From the NCBI GenBank assembly GCA_932294295.1, contig OW028573.1:53228329-53292328 (forward strand): 64,000 bases of DNA, read 5' to 3'. Shown in pieces: positions 46,501-60,534 of the stretch. Below the pieces are notes generated by a model. That model searched no databases. It was not told the origin of the DNA and was given only the letters and a program-made list of their open reading frames with translations. The stretch is from Alitta virens (lineage: Eukaryota > Annelida > Polychaeta > Phyllodocida > Nereididae). Made by a program: the position numbers and the translations under genes. Within the stretch, counting starts at the first letter, position 1; every line of letters begins with the position of its first letter.

Positions 46501-49500
46501 CGTTGCTTTTGCACTTCCAATTCATATATGAGACTGACTAAATTCCCTTTCAACATGACATGAACTAAAGCGGTTTCTTTAAATGAATAGGTTTTGGCAT
46601 AATACAATGCACATCTTTGTAGGTTGCAGTTGCAGAGACTCTTGTTTTACAGCAGCATCCTTGCTAATGTGATGCCATGCCACACTGTGACATTTAAACA
46701 CTGCTTAACTGCTATAGCCTGTGGGTTACTGTTGTGTGGCAGGACTAGACAAACCTATTTACCGTGTTATATTCGAGTTCAAGTGTTTCATTGTATTCAA
46801 CGAAAAGCAATACGATCGCAGCCAGACGTCAATTTGGCCAAATAAGTCATGCACTCGTGCATTTATAAAAACTTTAAGTTACATAGAGCTTTATATGAAC
46901 ATGGAGCCACCAGTTCTGGTCGCTCCATGATATGAATAAGGATACATGAATTTATATACCTAGGTAATGTTACAATATTGGATGAAATATTTAAATATCA
47001 ATATGATTGCAAATATTTCCGAAGACTGTTTCTATAGACACAGAGCAGGAGCAAATATATCCACAAATATTATTACAGTTGCCCGTTTTGTTAAACTGAC
47101 TCATGATCATATTCATGTCAGACATCCAAGTACTGTGTTATCAACCATTGCCGAATTGTACTGAGATTGTGGAACTTAATTATGCATTGGTTGTCATAGT
47201 GATGAATAATTCAAGAACAGATGATTAAAATGCATAAAAATGCACTTGGCAAAATGTAATTGGCATTGGTAACAAGTAAGTAACAATTGCATATGTAAAC
47301 TTGAAGTGCACTAGAATACCACAGCAATGAAAATGAGTGTGATTTATATCACACCTAGGAGAACTTGTGACCAAAACAATTGATATTTTTATAATATCGG
47401 ACGAATGACTACAACTTAGCAATCGGTTGACCACTGTTATGTAGATTCCAATGTACCTGATCATCTCTTTTTACTGCCATTTTACTGCATTTTACTAACT
47501 ATACAAACAGAGCTAAATTGCACTCATATCCGCAGACGAGCCAGTGAAATAGATGGAGGGCATTTGCATGGCATTTACATCAGGTAGACAGGATGTATTG
47601 CACCAATTTGAACTGAAACAAGATTAACTTGTTTGTATGTAGTTTGTGAAATAGAAGTACAAATTTATGAAACAAAAAATTGTTGTTTGCTCATAATGTA
47701 TTATTTATTTCAGTTTTCATTGATATTTTTCAATATCATGATAAAGAGAGCAAAGATCGACATTTCATTTGATGTCAGATAATATAATGATAATCTAACA
47801 TCTCGGAATAGGACTATTTACATATCTTGCAAGAAAGCCTTTTTACAATATGATATAACTTCAACAATATCTTTTTACAATATCAATTCAATAGGTGCAT
47901 CCATTAAAATCAATAAAAAGACAGATGGGCAAACATTATTCAGGTAACGAAAGAGTTTCAACATGAGTATTATCAATTATAGCATTTTAAAAATCATACC
48001 TTTTATAGATTTTATTTGTTCCCTGTAATATGCTTATTTCTGAAGCACAAAGCATAATGAAAGATACATAAATGCAACTTTCATTATTCAAGATCATGAT
48101 CAAAACATTTAACAAAATATAACTTGATGTCAGCTATTCCCACTACATGGACTTAAGGAGCCAATGGCAGCTATTTTTGTGTTAGAAGGCATGGAAGCAA
48201 TTGCCCTCATTTGTAATGCAGCTGTAAGTGACACCACACTACCATATTACAATAATGAAGAGCTGGGCAGAATATTTAAATTAAGAATAGCACACTCAAT
48301 GCAATCACTTAATGGTGCTTTACCAAAATGACATGTAAAATATTCAGAATAGAGTATGTTGGATAAAAGATGTAAAATACAAAGTGAAAACTGATAATGG
48401 CAATAAATAGTAAAATAAGTTTAATGTTTTTGTAAGAATAATGAGTATTTAAAAGAGTTTTCAAAATCCATCAATAGAGCCACAAATCCTGAGATCATAT
48501 GCATGGGAGAGTATTCCAGACTTCAGGTACCCTTTAATTCAAAATATTTAGAAGGTTGGGTCTCTCAGAACATTAAAAGACACTTTCAATTCCTAAATAT
48601 ATTTATGATTTGGAAAGCATATTTACACACAGCTGTGCTATCGAGGTTTCCAGCAAATAAGATCATCTTCATTTTGGAGAAATCTATGGCTATCAAGCAA
48701 CTATTCTTTCAACATATCAGTCCAAATTATTTACTCACCAACACAAATGATGGAGAGTTTTACCTTTGCAAACCTCTGTTCGTTGTTGTTATGGCTCCCG
48801 TAAGGTTTCCTAATGTGATGCCACATCACACTTCTAAACACTGTTTTTGCTGCAGCAGCCTCTGAATCATTGTTGTATGTTGAAAATAAACAAGGGCCAT
48901 TGTGTGTTGATGCAATATTGCCACAGAAAAGAAAGGCTAATTTGGCCAAGCTTATAACATATTCGTAGTTTAGAACATGAACATGGTGTAGTATTTTCAC
49001 ACACGGATACTATATTACATTAGAAACACCCTTATTATATTTTAGGCCATTAACTATGATCAGACCTGCAGCTGAGCATCATATCATTTGTAAGATTTGT
49101 TTTAAGGGTATGCATGACTAAATCTAAGCTATTGTCACAGCAGCAAGACATTTTAATTTCCCACTGCCTGCCATTATTGAGAGTTAAGAAAGTGAATACA
49201 CATTCACAAAGGCTTCCTCGGCAAAAGGTCATTTTAATTTAACTGTAGAGTTTTATCGGAAGGAACATACAAATGCAGCTGGCCTAATCAATATTCATGT
49301 GCCAGAAAGAGTATTGGGCATTAACATAAGTGCTCATTTGGGTCTAAATGGAGCATTTGTATTGATTTAAGTGCACTGTCATCATAAAGATAAACTGAGT
49401 AGATTGGTAATAAGCAATTACAGAGATCCCAAACGGACTGATTTGGTTTAATTAGATTTGCATACATAAATTGTATTGCATGCGGGTGTTTGTTCTTCAT

Positions 49501-50581
49501 CAACCATAACATAATATTTAAAGCTCAGTCACATTAAATTCTGATTGTGTTTGACTCAAAATGATTTATAAAACCTGGTCACATGTTTATAATATCAATA
49601 GTGGATAGTGACGAGAACAATATGCAATTTTACTAACTGCAGTTAACAATGCAATTGTGCACGAACATCAGTGATGTCAGAGCTAATCTTCACAAAAATG
49701 AGCCAGAACTTAATAAATTGGACTGTAGTATGTACCATAATCCATAAAAGTTCTGATACAAATAGGACATCTTAAGGATTTAGATTCTGATACAGAAAGC
49801 TGTTGAAAGTTAGGTTGAGAAACAAAGCTGTATGCTGTTTTACTAGACAAAGTTGATGGGCCAAATATCTTCTGACCTATAAAATAATTGCTGCGTCGTA
49901 AAATGAACAATTGGTTTGTCCACATGCAATCGTGTATATGTACATCAACCTCTAAATAAACAAAACATGTCTCCTGCAAAAACATTTCACCATATTGTCT
50001 TTTGTTTGTCACAACCAAACATCAGTTTTATGATGATGAGTTGCACATTGTGACATTGTGTAAATATGAGTACTGTTGATGATTCCTGGTTCATCTTGTT
50101 GAACAGATCACTATTAACTCAAAGCCATATGATCCCATTTGTCATAGTTTGTTTCAGGTAAATGTTTTTGTACAAACCACGGAAAATCCAGCAAGTAATA
50201 ATATTCCAATAACGTTGTCATTAGAAAAATATATCCAGTGTGATAATATAGATTACATCCATACGACATTAATTTAGTCGGAGCATCAGATAATATTAAC
50301 ACCAACTTACCACAATTAAATTTTTTTCATTATTTTATGAAAATCCATGGAAATTTGGCTAATACATAGGAGGATGGAATAGATAAAAATAATTAATAAT
50401 TTTTTTATAGTGCCGGTTTTTAAACATTATTGCGGGATATCATCTATTTGTGGTTTATAATTTTTCTAGCTGTGTGATAGTAGAATAATTGTCTGAAATG
50501 TAATTAGGGTTTCAACAAGCATGTTCTTCACGCTTTTTAGAGGACATCATCGAAGTCAAGAAACCTACCCTTGAATTTCAT

Positions 50582-51081
50582 GGGTTGGACTGAACTGATA
50601 TTTCATGGGTTGGACTGAACTGATATTTCATGGGTTGGACGGAACTGATATTTCATGGGTTGGATGGAACTGATATTTCATGGGTTGGACTGAACTGATA
50701 TTTCATGGGTTGGACTTAACTGATATTTAATGGGTTGGACAGAACTGATATTTCATGGGTTAGACGGAACTGATATTTCATGGGTTGGACGGAACTGATA
50801 TTTCATGGGTTGGATGGAACTGATTTTTCATGGGTTGGACTGAACTGATATTTCATGGGTTGGACTGAACTGATATTTCATGGGTTGGACAGAACTGATA
50901 TTTCATGGGTTAGACGGAACTGATATTTCATGGGTTGGACGGAACTGATATTTCATGGGTTGGACTGAACTGATATTTCATGGGTTGGACTGAACTGATA
51001 TTTCATGGGTTGGACTGAACTGATATTTCATTAGTTGGACTGAACTAATATTTCATGGGTTGGACCGAACTGATATTTCAC
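50582..51081 (+). repeat. 25-bp satellite array, 20 units
   Basis: The unit is GGGTTGGACTGAACTGATAT followed by TTCAT. Twenty units fit exactly in 500 bp with no insertion or deletion. Most variation falls on the two bases after GGGTTGGA (CT, CA, CG, TG, CC). Units 7-12 and 13-18 repeat nearly the same variant order, including a rare TTAGACGG form, which indicates a 150-bp higher-order unit. Confidence 0.97.
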
Positions 51082-51614
51082 ACTCCAGAAGACCTACATC
51101 GATTTCATTTCATCTAGCTGGCATGAAACAAAAGGGACGAGACCTACATAACACTTGTTAGCAGGTAACCTGATTTTACATGTCTATTACCAATTTAATG
51201 AGGTACCAACGACAAATATGACATCTGAATAATGTCCTGAACATTAATTTCCCTATCATTGTTATTACTAGATCCTACTGATTGCATTAACCACATTACA
51301 AAACCACAGAACGGTTTTAATACTATGAATCAATTTTTGAAAGTGCACCCTGACATCAGGTGTGCAAATATTCACAATATCAATACTAGACTTTCAAATG
51401 TGTGCTGCATTGACTGATCCTGCAACAGATCTGTTAGTCAGTGGGCATAAATGCAGTTACAACAACCCATACTTTTGAGTATTTGGAGTCTTTGTGAATA
51501 AATGATAACTACTTAGTTGCCTGGAAATGGTAAATTGAACATTTGCATTCAGGTATAAAATGAGAGATTGTAACAGTTGATGTAGATTCCAAATCTCCAT
51601 ACTAGCTTTGGAGG

Positions 51615-51815
51615 GAATACAAGTCAAAACGTCCGAAAACCGAAACGTCTGAGTCCGTAACGTCCAAAATATGTCCGAAACGTCCGATTTTTTTTTTTAA
51701 GTTTTGCCAATGTTTCCCACTTTATCCAAGGGCTGTTAAAAAAATTTTGGGCATTGGTTGAATCGGACTTTATGGGTTTGGACGTTTTGGTTTTCGGACG
51801 TTTCGACCTGATACC
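51615..51815. mobile_element. 201-bp MITE with 9-bp flanking repeats
   Basis: GTCAAAACGTCCGAAAACCG near the left end pairs with CGGTTTTCGG-type sequence (GGTTTTCGGACGTTTCGAC) at the right. CTTTGGAGG flanks both sides (51606-51614, 51816-51824). The left half has repeated ACGTCCGAA-like motifs. A 9-bp duplication is typical of Mutator-like elements, and 8-9 bp also of Merlin. The small frame across it is incidental. Confidence 0.75.
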
Positions 51816-53609
51816 CTTTGGAGGTGTACTTATTATGCATATCATGACCTATATTTTGTCTCTATCGGTGGTTGTGCAGTATATCTGTAAATTTTTATTT
51901 GGAAAATTAATATGTAATTCTCACCTTAAGCCCTGTATTTTAAGATTGATTATTGTATAATTCCTACGACACTAATATTCTTTATTCATTAACTTCATAA
52001 ATATGATGCAACATGTGTCATGTTTTTGTTAATGGTTGCTTGATCTCTATTACTTTTGAGCTTTATTGAACTCCATGGAAATTTACACTACACACTAACT
52101 GTAATCCATATCTTTAATGCCAGTTTTTATATCTCAATATCATACTGTAAACTTAAGTCGCAGCTGCAGCTCCCAATAATTCTTTTTCCAACATCTGCCG
52201 CAGAGTATGCTGCTACCACAATGACTTCAGAGGCAGCTGAAGTCTTTAGAAGTGCGGTATCACATTGGGAAGAAACAACATAGTCACTCAATTCATTTAA
52301 GAATGAATAACTCTTTATCTGGTGAAACATTCTTGCATTTAGGATTTGTTATATTTCACAGTGTTGCATCAACAAAGGACCTTGCTTGGTATAGTAAATG
52401 ACCAAATATTCAGATGATTGGAGGGGTGGGGTGGTCTATGGCCTATGGGGTTATAACCTTCCACCAGAGGACGAATTATGTTTGGTTCTTCTGCCTTTAC
52501 CCCTCTCAAATGAAACTGCTGTAAAGCCCTTTAAACATCAAGGGATCTGTCCCTACATTTACTGCAAATTTGCTTCCCATATTGTTAAAAATATACAAAA
52601 CCAACTTAATTGTGCTTATACAACATAAAGTAGCCTATTTTTCTAGAAACTGTTTTAATTATCTAAGATGGGGTAATCTCACAGATTGGTTTCATCGATA
52701 AGCTTATTTTGACCTGAAATTATCCAAGTGGCATCATATATGCATGACTGGTCTCTGATATCATAAGAATGCGTAGGCCAATAAAATTACTAATGGTGTT
52801 GAATATCTAATTCTCAATAAAAATTCAATGTATTCAATGTAGGGAGGCATTATTGTCAATAGGAATTGGACAAGATGCTGACATAATGACATTTAGGTAA
52901 ATCAAAAATGAAAGCCAAATGAGATTTAATGTCATCTATAACCAAGGTTGGGTGCACTTAATAAAACCATATTGATTCTGGATATTCCCTGCCTTTATTG
53001 CACTCTTGGGTATCTTTCCTTACTCGTCGGCTGTGCAATTAAGAAGGATAAGTTCTCCAATTGGTCTCTGATTTGTTGACTGTGCAGTACAGAATCCCAT
53101 TTGTTATGACACACAAAATGTTCATATGTGATTGTCATTCTATATATATATATAGCCTTGTTATTACTTCCTTTCTTTTTTTTGGGGGGAGGGGGGGGGT
53201 GATATATGTTTTCTCCCAATTTTTCTCACCTTTTCTGTTAAAATATATAAATTTATTCATGTACTTTTCAAATGATATGGTATTGTAATATTAAGCTTAT
53301 TTGTGTAGAACAATTTGTATTTATGGTAATGGTGACATACACCATCCTGGTTTCCATCGACCAGCTGTACTTATCTTATTCTTAGTGTAAATGATGGTTT
53401 TCCTTTGTTGCATCAATTGGTCGAATAAGAATTCCATACAGCTGCCTGTTTTTGTCATAGTTGTCAAGATATCTAATATTTACACTGACTAACACCCAAG
53501 TATTATTTTATCAACCATTGCAGATTCTACTGAGATTATTGAACATAATTATGCGTTGTTGTCACAGAGAGGAATAGTTCTAGAACAGATGATTGAAAAA
53601 AAAAGTACA

Positions 53610-54170
53610 TCTTCTGTTTCTGGGTTTACTTAAATACTTAAGAGGTAAATATTATGGTATCAGATGAGAAGAAAGTTGCTTCCAGTTTTGTCCCGACAAG
53701 GTCATAAGATTGAAGCAAAGAAATATAATGGCATTCCAGATGGACTATATTAATAGCCAAATTATCTAGAAATGATCGCATGATATTCAGAAAGACGGGC
53801 AAGTAATGCAACAGAAAATTGACGTGAACCCAAAATGGCAATCTCCACCTCAAAGGTATCCATGCTCTCCCTTCTTTATAAATAAATATGAATCTACTTA
53901 CCTGTATTTGCAGGGGCAAAGGCCAAGAGAGGTGTGGGTAACACATTTGTATGATCACTGACATAATCTAATGCTTGTATTGCAAAGGCCGAGGTGAAAA
54001 TTACCCGAAGATGTGATTAGTGTGCATGTGCTATATTTAGATATTATCTATCTTTCTTGAGGAAAATTTAGTGTGTATAGTTGCAGCTGCATGTGATGAA
54101 TGTCAATTGAGATAATAACAAAAGTGGTAGCAGTAGCTGCTGGTGCAAGTTTTTTTGGCCGCACCCTGTA
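53610..54170. other. segment absent from both other copies of the duplication
   Basis: The older flank passes directly from its GATGATTAAAA equivalent (47221) to the GGTAACAAGTAA equivalent (47268). Copy 2 lacks a larger piece (the equivalent of about 53552-54335) between short ATTA repeats. So this 560 bp is probably an insertion in copy 1's ancestor, later lost from copy 2. No transposon ends were recognised. Confidence 0.5.
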
Positions 54171-57100
54171 GACCTTGGTAACGAGTAAATAACAGTAAAT
54201 AAAATTTGCATAATATCATGTGAACTTAACGTACATTAGAATACCACTGCAATGAAAATGAGTATGATTTAAATTGCACCAAGGAAAACTTTTGTCAATA
54301 CATTTCTAGTTTTATAATATCAGACCAATGATTACTTAGCAAATAGTTCACCACTGTTAATAGGATTTTATTGTACCTGATCCTCTCTGTTACTACCATT
54401 TCAATGAATTTTTATAAGTATACATTGACCAAGCTTTCATTGCTAAGTTGCACTCATATCAAGGTCATTACGTCAGCAGATAAGCTGGTGAAATAGATGG
54501 AAAGCATCTGCATGAGTACATCAGGTAGATATGACGTATTGCACCAATTTAACTGAAACAAGACTATTTTGTCTCCATGTAGTCTGTGAAATGGAAGTAA
54601 ACCTTCATGAAACAAAAATTGTCATTTTTACATATTTTGCAAAAATGCATTTTTACCATATAATATAACTTCAACAGGTGCACTGTTAACATCATTAAAA
54701 ATACAGGTGTGCAAACATTATTCAGGTAAAAAAGAGGAGTTTCAAATCCATCAGTACTAGAAAATTATAATTAGGGATAGGGATTGTAATAAGTATTATC
54801 CTAAATATTTATGTAATATAAGCTGTTCCCATAACATGGACTTATGGAGCCAATGAACTGCTAGGTTTATGTTGGAAGCAAATGCACTCATTTTTAATAA
54901 CAGAGACACCGTAATATTACTAAGATCATAATCATACAATGTGGAGATCTAAGGGGATTGTTATTACTTATAGGTAGAAAGGAATTAGGCCGTAATATAT
55001 TAATTTCATAATAACACTGTAAAAGATTTGTGAGAAAAATCAAATTTAGCATTTTATTTTTTGCATATCTTTCAGTCACCACTAAAAATATACCCTTAAT
55101 TAATAACGTCAGTGTAAAACTGTTTTCTTTCTTTTTAGCCATCTAAATCTGTGAACTGTGCATAATCAAACCTGCAATATTCTTTAATAATACAAATAGC
55201 ATACTTTCAATGCAATTATTGTAAAATACAAATTGAAATCTGATTATGGCAATAAATAGTAAAATAAGTTTAATGTTTTTGTAAGATACATGTAATGAGT
55301 ATTTAAAAGTTTTCAAAATCCATCACAAATCCTGAGATCATATGCATGGGAGAGTATTCCAGACTTCAGGTACCCTTTGATTCAAAATATTTAGAAGGTT
55401 GGGTCTCTCAGTACATTAAAAGACACTTTCAATTCCTAAATATATTTATGATTTGGAAAGCATATTTACACACAGCTGTGTTATTGAGGTTTCCAGCAAA
55501 TAAGATCATCTTAATTTTGGAGAAATCTATGGCTATCAAGCATCTATTCTTTCAACATATCAGTACTGATGGAGAGTTTTACCTTTGCAAACCTCCGTGC
55601 ATTGTTGTTATGGCTCCCGTAAGGTTTCCTAATGTGATGCAATATTGCCACAGAAAAGAAAGGCTAATTTAGCCAAGCTTATAACATATTCATAGTTTAG
55701 AACATGAACATGGTGTAGTATTATCACACATGGATACTATATTACATTAAAAACACCCTTATTATATTTTAGGCCATTAACTATGATCAGACCTGCAGCT
55801 GAGCATTATATCATTTGTAAGATTTGTTTTAAGGGTATGCATGACTAAATCTAAGCTATTGTCAAAGCAGCAAGACATTTTAATTTCCCACTGCCTGCCA
55901 TTATTGAGAGTTAAGAAAGTGAATACACATTCACAAAGGCTTCCTTGGAAAAAGGTCACTTGAATTTAACTGTAGAGTTTTATCGGAAGGAACATACAAA
56001 TGCAGCTGACCTAATCAATATTCATGTGCCAGAAAGAGTATTGGGCATTAACTTAAGTGCTCATTTGGGTCTAAATGGAGCATTTGTATTGATTTAAGTG
56101 CACTGTCATCATAAAGATAAACTGAGTAGATTGGTAATAAGCGATTACAGAGATCCCAAACGGACTGATTTGGTTTCATTAGATTTGTAAACATAAATTG
56201 TATTGCATGCGGGTGTTTGTTCTTCATCAACCATAACATAATATTTAAAGCTCAGTCACATTAAATTCTGATTGTGTTTGACTCAAAATGATTTATAAAA
56301 CCTGGTCACATGTTTATAATATCAATAGTGGATAGTGACGAGAACAATATGCAATTTTACTAACTGCAGTTAACAATGCAATTGTGCACGAACATCAGTG
56401 ATGTCAGAGCTAATCTTCACAAAAATGAGCCAGAACTTAATAAATTGGACTGTAGTATGTACCATAATCCATAAAAGTTCTGATACAAATAGGACATCTT
56501 AAGGATTTAGATTCTGATACAGAAAGCTGTTAAAAGTTAGGTTGAGAAACAAGTTGATGGGCCAAATATCTTCTGACCTATAAAATAATTGCTGCGTCGT
56601 AAAATGAACAATTGGTTTGTCCACATGCAATCGTGTATATGTACATCAACCTCTAAATAAACAAAACATGTCTCCTGGAAAAACATTTCACCAGTTTGTC
56701 TTTTGTTTGTCACAACCAAACATCAGTTTTATGTTGATGAGTTGCACATTGTGACATTGTGTAAATATGAGTACTGTTGATGATTCCTGGTTCATCTTGT
56801 TGAACAGATCACTATTAACCCAAAGCCATACGATCCCATTTGTCATAGTTTGTTTCAGGTAAATGTTTTTGTACAAACCACGGAAAATCTAGCAAGTAAT
56901 AATATTCCAATAACGTTGTCATTAGAAAAATATATCCAGTGTGATAATATAGATTACATCCATACGACATTAATTTAGTCGGAGTATCAGAGAATATTAA
57001 CACCAACTTACCACAATAAAATTTTCATTATTTTATGAAAATCCATGGAAATTTGGCTGATACATAGGAGGATGGAATAGATAAAAATAATTAATACTTT

Positions 57101-57279
57101 TTTTATAGTGCCGGTTTTTAGACATTATTGCGGGATATCATCTATTTGTGGTTTATGATTTTTCTAACTGTGTGATAGTAGAATAATTGTCTGAAATGTA
57201 ATTAAGGTTTCAACAAGCATGTTCTGCATGCTTTTTAGAGGCCATCATCGAAGTCAAGAAACCTACCCTTGAATTTCAT

Positions 57280-58079
57280 GGGTTGGACTAAACTAATATT
57301 GCATGGGTTGGACAGAACTGATATTTCATGGGTTGGACCGAACTGATATTTCATGGGTTGGACTGAACTGATATTTCATGGGTTGGACAGAACTGATATT
57401 TCATGGGTTGGATGGAACTGATATTTCATGGGTTGGACGGAACTGATATTTCATGGGTGGGACTGAACTGATATTTCATGGGTTGGACTGAACTGATATT
57501 TCATGGGTTGGACTGAACTGATATATCATGGGTTGGATGGAACTGATATTTCATGGGTTGAACTGAACTGATATTTTATGGGTTGGACTGAACTGATATT
57601 TCATGGGTTGGACAGAACTGATATTACATGGGTTGGACGGAACTGATATTTCATGGGTTGGACTGAACTGATATTTCATGGGTTGGACTGAACTGATATT
57701 TCATGGGTTGGACGGAACTGATATTTCATGGGTTGGACTGAACTGATATTTCATGGGTTGGACTGAACTAATATTTCATGGGTTGGACAGAACTGATATT
57801 TCATGGGTTGGATGGAACTGATATTTCATGGGTTGGACGGAACTGATATTTCATGGGTTGGACTGAACTGATATTACATGGGTTGGACTGAACTGATATT
57901 TCATGGGTTGGACTGAACTGATATTTCATGGGTTGGACGGAACTGATATTTCATGGGTTGGACAGAACTGATATTTCATGGGTTGGACGGAACTGATATT
58001 TCATGGGTTGGACAGAACTGATATTTCATGGGTTGGACTGAACTGATATTTCATGGGTTGGACTGAACTGATATTTCAC
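57280..58079 (+). repeat. 25-bp satellite array, 32 units
   Basis: Same unit as the array at 50.58 kb. 32 units fill exactly 800 bp without a single indel. The flanks (GAAGTCAAGAAACCTACCC on the left, CTCCAGAAGACCTACATCG on the right) are the same in both copies, so the two arrays differ by 12 whole units gained or lost since the duplication. Confidence 0.97.
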
Positions 58080-58315
58080 GCTCCAGAAGACCTACATCGA
58101 TTTCATTTCATCTAGCTGGCATGAAACAAAAGGGACGAGACCTACATAACACTTGTTAGCTGGTAACCTGAGTTTACATGTCTATTACCAATTTAATGAG
58201 GTACCAACGACAAATATGACATCTGAATAATGTCCTGAACATTAATTTCCCTATCATTGTTATTACTAGATCCTACTGATTGCATTAACCACATTACAAA
58301 ACCACAGAACGGTTT

Positions 58316-58743
58316 CATTAATATCTTGGTTTTCTGTCAGTCCTTCATATGTTATGTTTAATAACAAAAACATATATCATCGATATTTACGATTATCATA
58401 ATATTGCAGTAATGAATATATATGAATTGCTGTCTTTGTAGGTATAATTGTAACATCAAAAGAAGTTCAACACTTCAGTTAACTAATGCATCTCATTTAA
58501 CCATATTTTGTACCGTTTATCATGCACACCGTCTATTTTACACTACTACTGAACATACAAATGATCCATTTTGCATGTACATCGCTTTAATATCATTTTC
58601 CATATCACTGAAACTTGACCTTTTTGTCCCTTTACCAAGTCAGATCTTGGCAACAGGCCAGCATATAAATACACAATTAAAATTAAAATAATACTGCAAT
58701 GTATGGCTTGGAATAAATAACATGTTTCTTTCTCTATGCAAAG
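58316..58743. mobile_element. 428-bp segment present only in copy 2
   Basis: Copy 1 reads ACGGTTTTAATACTATG where copy 2 has 428 extra bases between ACGGTTT and TAATACTATG. No target duplication or terminal repeats are evident, so it is either an insertion of an element that makes no duplication or a clean deletion in copy 1. The 89-codon frame inside (58422-58691) resembles nothing I know. Confidence 0.5.
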
Positions 58744-59040
58744 TAATACTATGAATCAATTTTTGAAAGTGCACCCTGACATCAGGTGTGCAAATATTCA
58801 CAATATCAATACTAGACTTTCAAATGTGTGCTGCATTGACTGATCCTGCAACAGATCTGTTAGTCAGTGGGCATAAATTCAGTTACAACAACCCATACTT
58901 TTGAGTATTTGGAGTCTTTGTGAATAAATGATAACTACTTAGTTGCCTGGAAATGGTAAATTGAACATTTGCATTCAGGTTTAAAATGAGAGATTGTAAC
59001 AGTTGATGTAGATTCCAAATCTCCATACTAGCTTTGGAGG

Positions 59041-59242
59041 GAATACAAGTCAAAACGTCCGAAAACCGAAACGTCTGAGTCCGTAACGTCCAAAATATGT
59101 CCGAAACGTCCGATTTATTTTTTTAAATTTTGCCAATGTTTCCCACTTTATCCAAGGGCTGTTAAAATAGTTTTTGGGCATTGGTTGAATCGGACTTTAT
59201 GGGTTTGGACGTTTTGGTTTTCGGACGTTTCGACCTGATACC
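59041..59242. mobile_element. second copy of the 9-bp-TSD MITE (by duplication)
   Basis: Same element and insertion site as 51615-51815, flanked by CTTTGGAGG on the left and CTTTGGGGG on the right. It was copied with the 6.7-kb segment and does not represent a separate insertion. Confidence 0.8.
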
Positions 59243-60534
59243 CTTTGGGGGTGTACTTATTATGCATATCATGACCTATATTTTGTCTCTATCGGTGGTT
59301 GTGCAGTATATCTGTAAATTTTTATTTGGAAAATTAATATGTAATTCTCACCTTAAGCCCTGTATTTTAAGATTGATTATTGTATAATTCCTACGACACT
59401 AATATTCTTTATTCATTAACTTCATAAATATGATGCAACATGTGTCACGTTTTTGTTAATGGTTGCTTGATCTCTTTTAATTTAGAGCTTTATTGAACTC
59501 CATGGAAATTTACACTACACACTAACTGTAATCCATATCTTTAATGCCAGTTTTTATATCTCAATATCATACTGTAAACTTAAGTCGCAGCTCCAGCTCC
59601 CAATAATTCTTTTTCCAACATCTGCCGCAGAGTATGCTGCTACCACAATGACTTCAGAGGCAGCTGAAGTCTTTAGAAGAAACAACATAGTCACTCAATT
59701 CATTTAAGAATGAATAACTCTTTATCTGGTGAAACATTCTTACATTTAGGAATGGACCTTGCTTGGTATAGTAAATGACCAAATATTCAGATGATTGGAG
59801 GGGTGGGGTGGTCTATGGCCTATGGGGTTATAACCTTCCACCAGAGGACGACTTATTTTTGGTTCTTCTGCCTTGACCCCTCTCAAATGAAACTGCTGTA
59901 AACCCCTTTAAACATCGAGGGATCTGTCCCTACATTTACTGCAAATTTGCTTCCCATATTGTTAAAAATATACAAAACCAACTTAATTGTGCTTATACAA
60001 CATAAAGTAGCCTATTTTTCTAGAAACTGTTTTAATTATCTAAGATGGGGTAATCTCACAGATTGGTTTCATCGATAAGCTTATTTTGACCTGAAATTAT
60101 CCAAGTGGCATCATATATGCATGACTGGTCTCTGATATCATAAGAATGCGTAGGCCAATGAAATTACTAATGGTGTTGAATATCTAATTCTCAATAAAAA
60201 TTCAATGTATTCAATGTAGGGAGGCATTATTGTCAATAGGAATTGGACAAGATGCTGACATAATGACATTTAGGTAAATCAAAAATGAAAGCCAAATGAG
60301 ATTTAATGTCATCTATAACCAAGGTTGGGTGCACTTAATAAAACCATATTGATTCTGGATATTCCCTGCCTTTATTGCACTCTTGGGTATCTTTCCTTAC
60401 TCGTCGGCTGTGCAATTAAGAAGGATAAGTTCTCTAATTGGTACAGAATCCCATTTGTTATGACAACACAAAATGTTCATATGTGATTGTCATTCTATAT
60501 ATATATAGCCTTGTAATTACTTCCTTTCTTTTTT

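Larger units (their letters stand above)
45700..48990 (+). repeat. old paralogous left flank of the 45-64 kb duplication
   Basis: Blocks such as AAGGTTGGGTGCACTT (46088), GATGGAGGGCATTTGCATGG (47552) and GACTTCAGGTACCCTTTAAT (48519) correspond in order to 52.6-55.7 kb and 60.0-62.4 kb. Up to about 48.4 kb many substitutions and indels separate it from those copies, which are nearly identical to each other. From 48.4 to 49.0 kb all three copies are similar. The left boundary near 45.7 kb is approximate. Confidence 0.75.
48990..55700 (+). repeat. recent 6.7-kb tandem duplication, copy 1
   Basis: Nearly identical to 55700-62430 over its length. It contains a 20-unit 25-bp satellite (50582-51081), a MITE (51615-51815), a G tract (about 53183-53199) and non-coding DNA. 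Relative to the older left flank, 53610-54170 is extra sequence. Small open frames present in both copies (for example 51754-51960) are preserved by recent copying, not evidently by selection. Confidence 0.85.

Noticed and set aside
51754..51960. 68-codon frame present identically at 51754 and 59181
   Set aside because: It begins inside a MITE terminal repeat and is identical only because the segment was duplicated recently.
50582..58079. CRISPR-like regular repeats
   Set aside because: The 25-bp units are directly adjacent with no spacers; it is a satellite in a eukaryotic genome.
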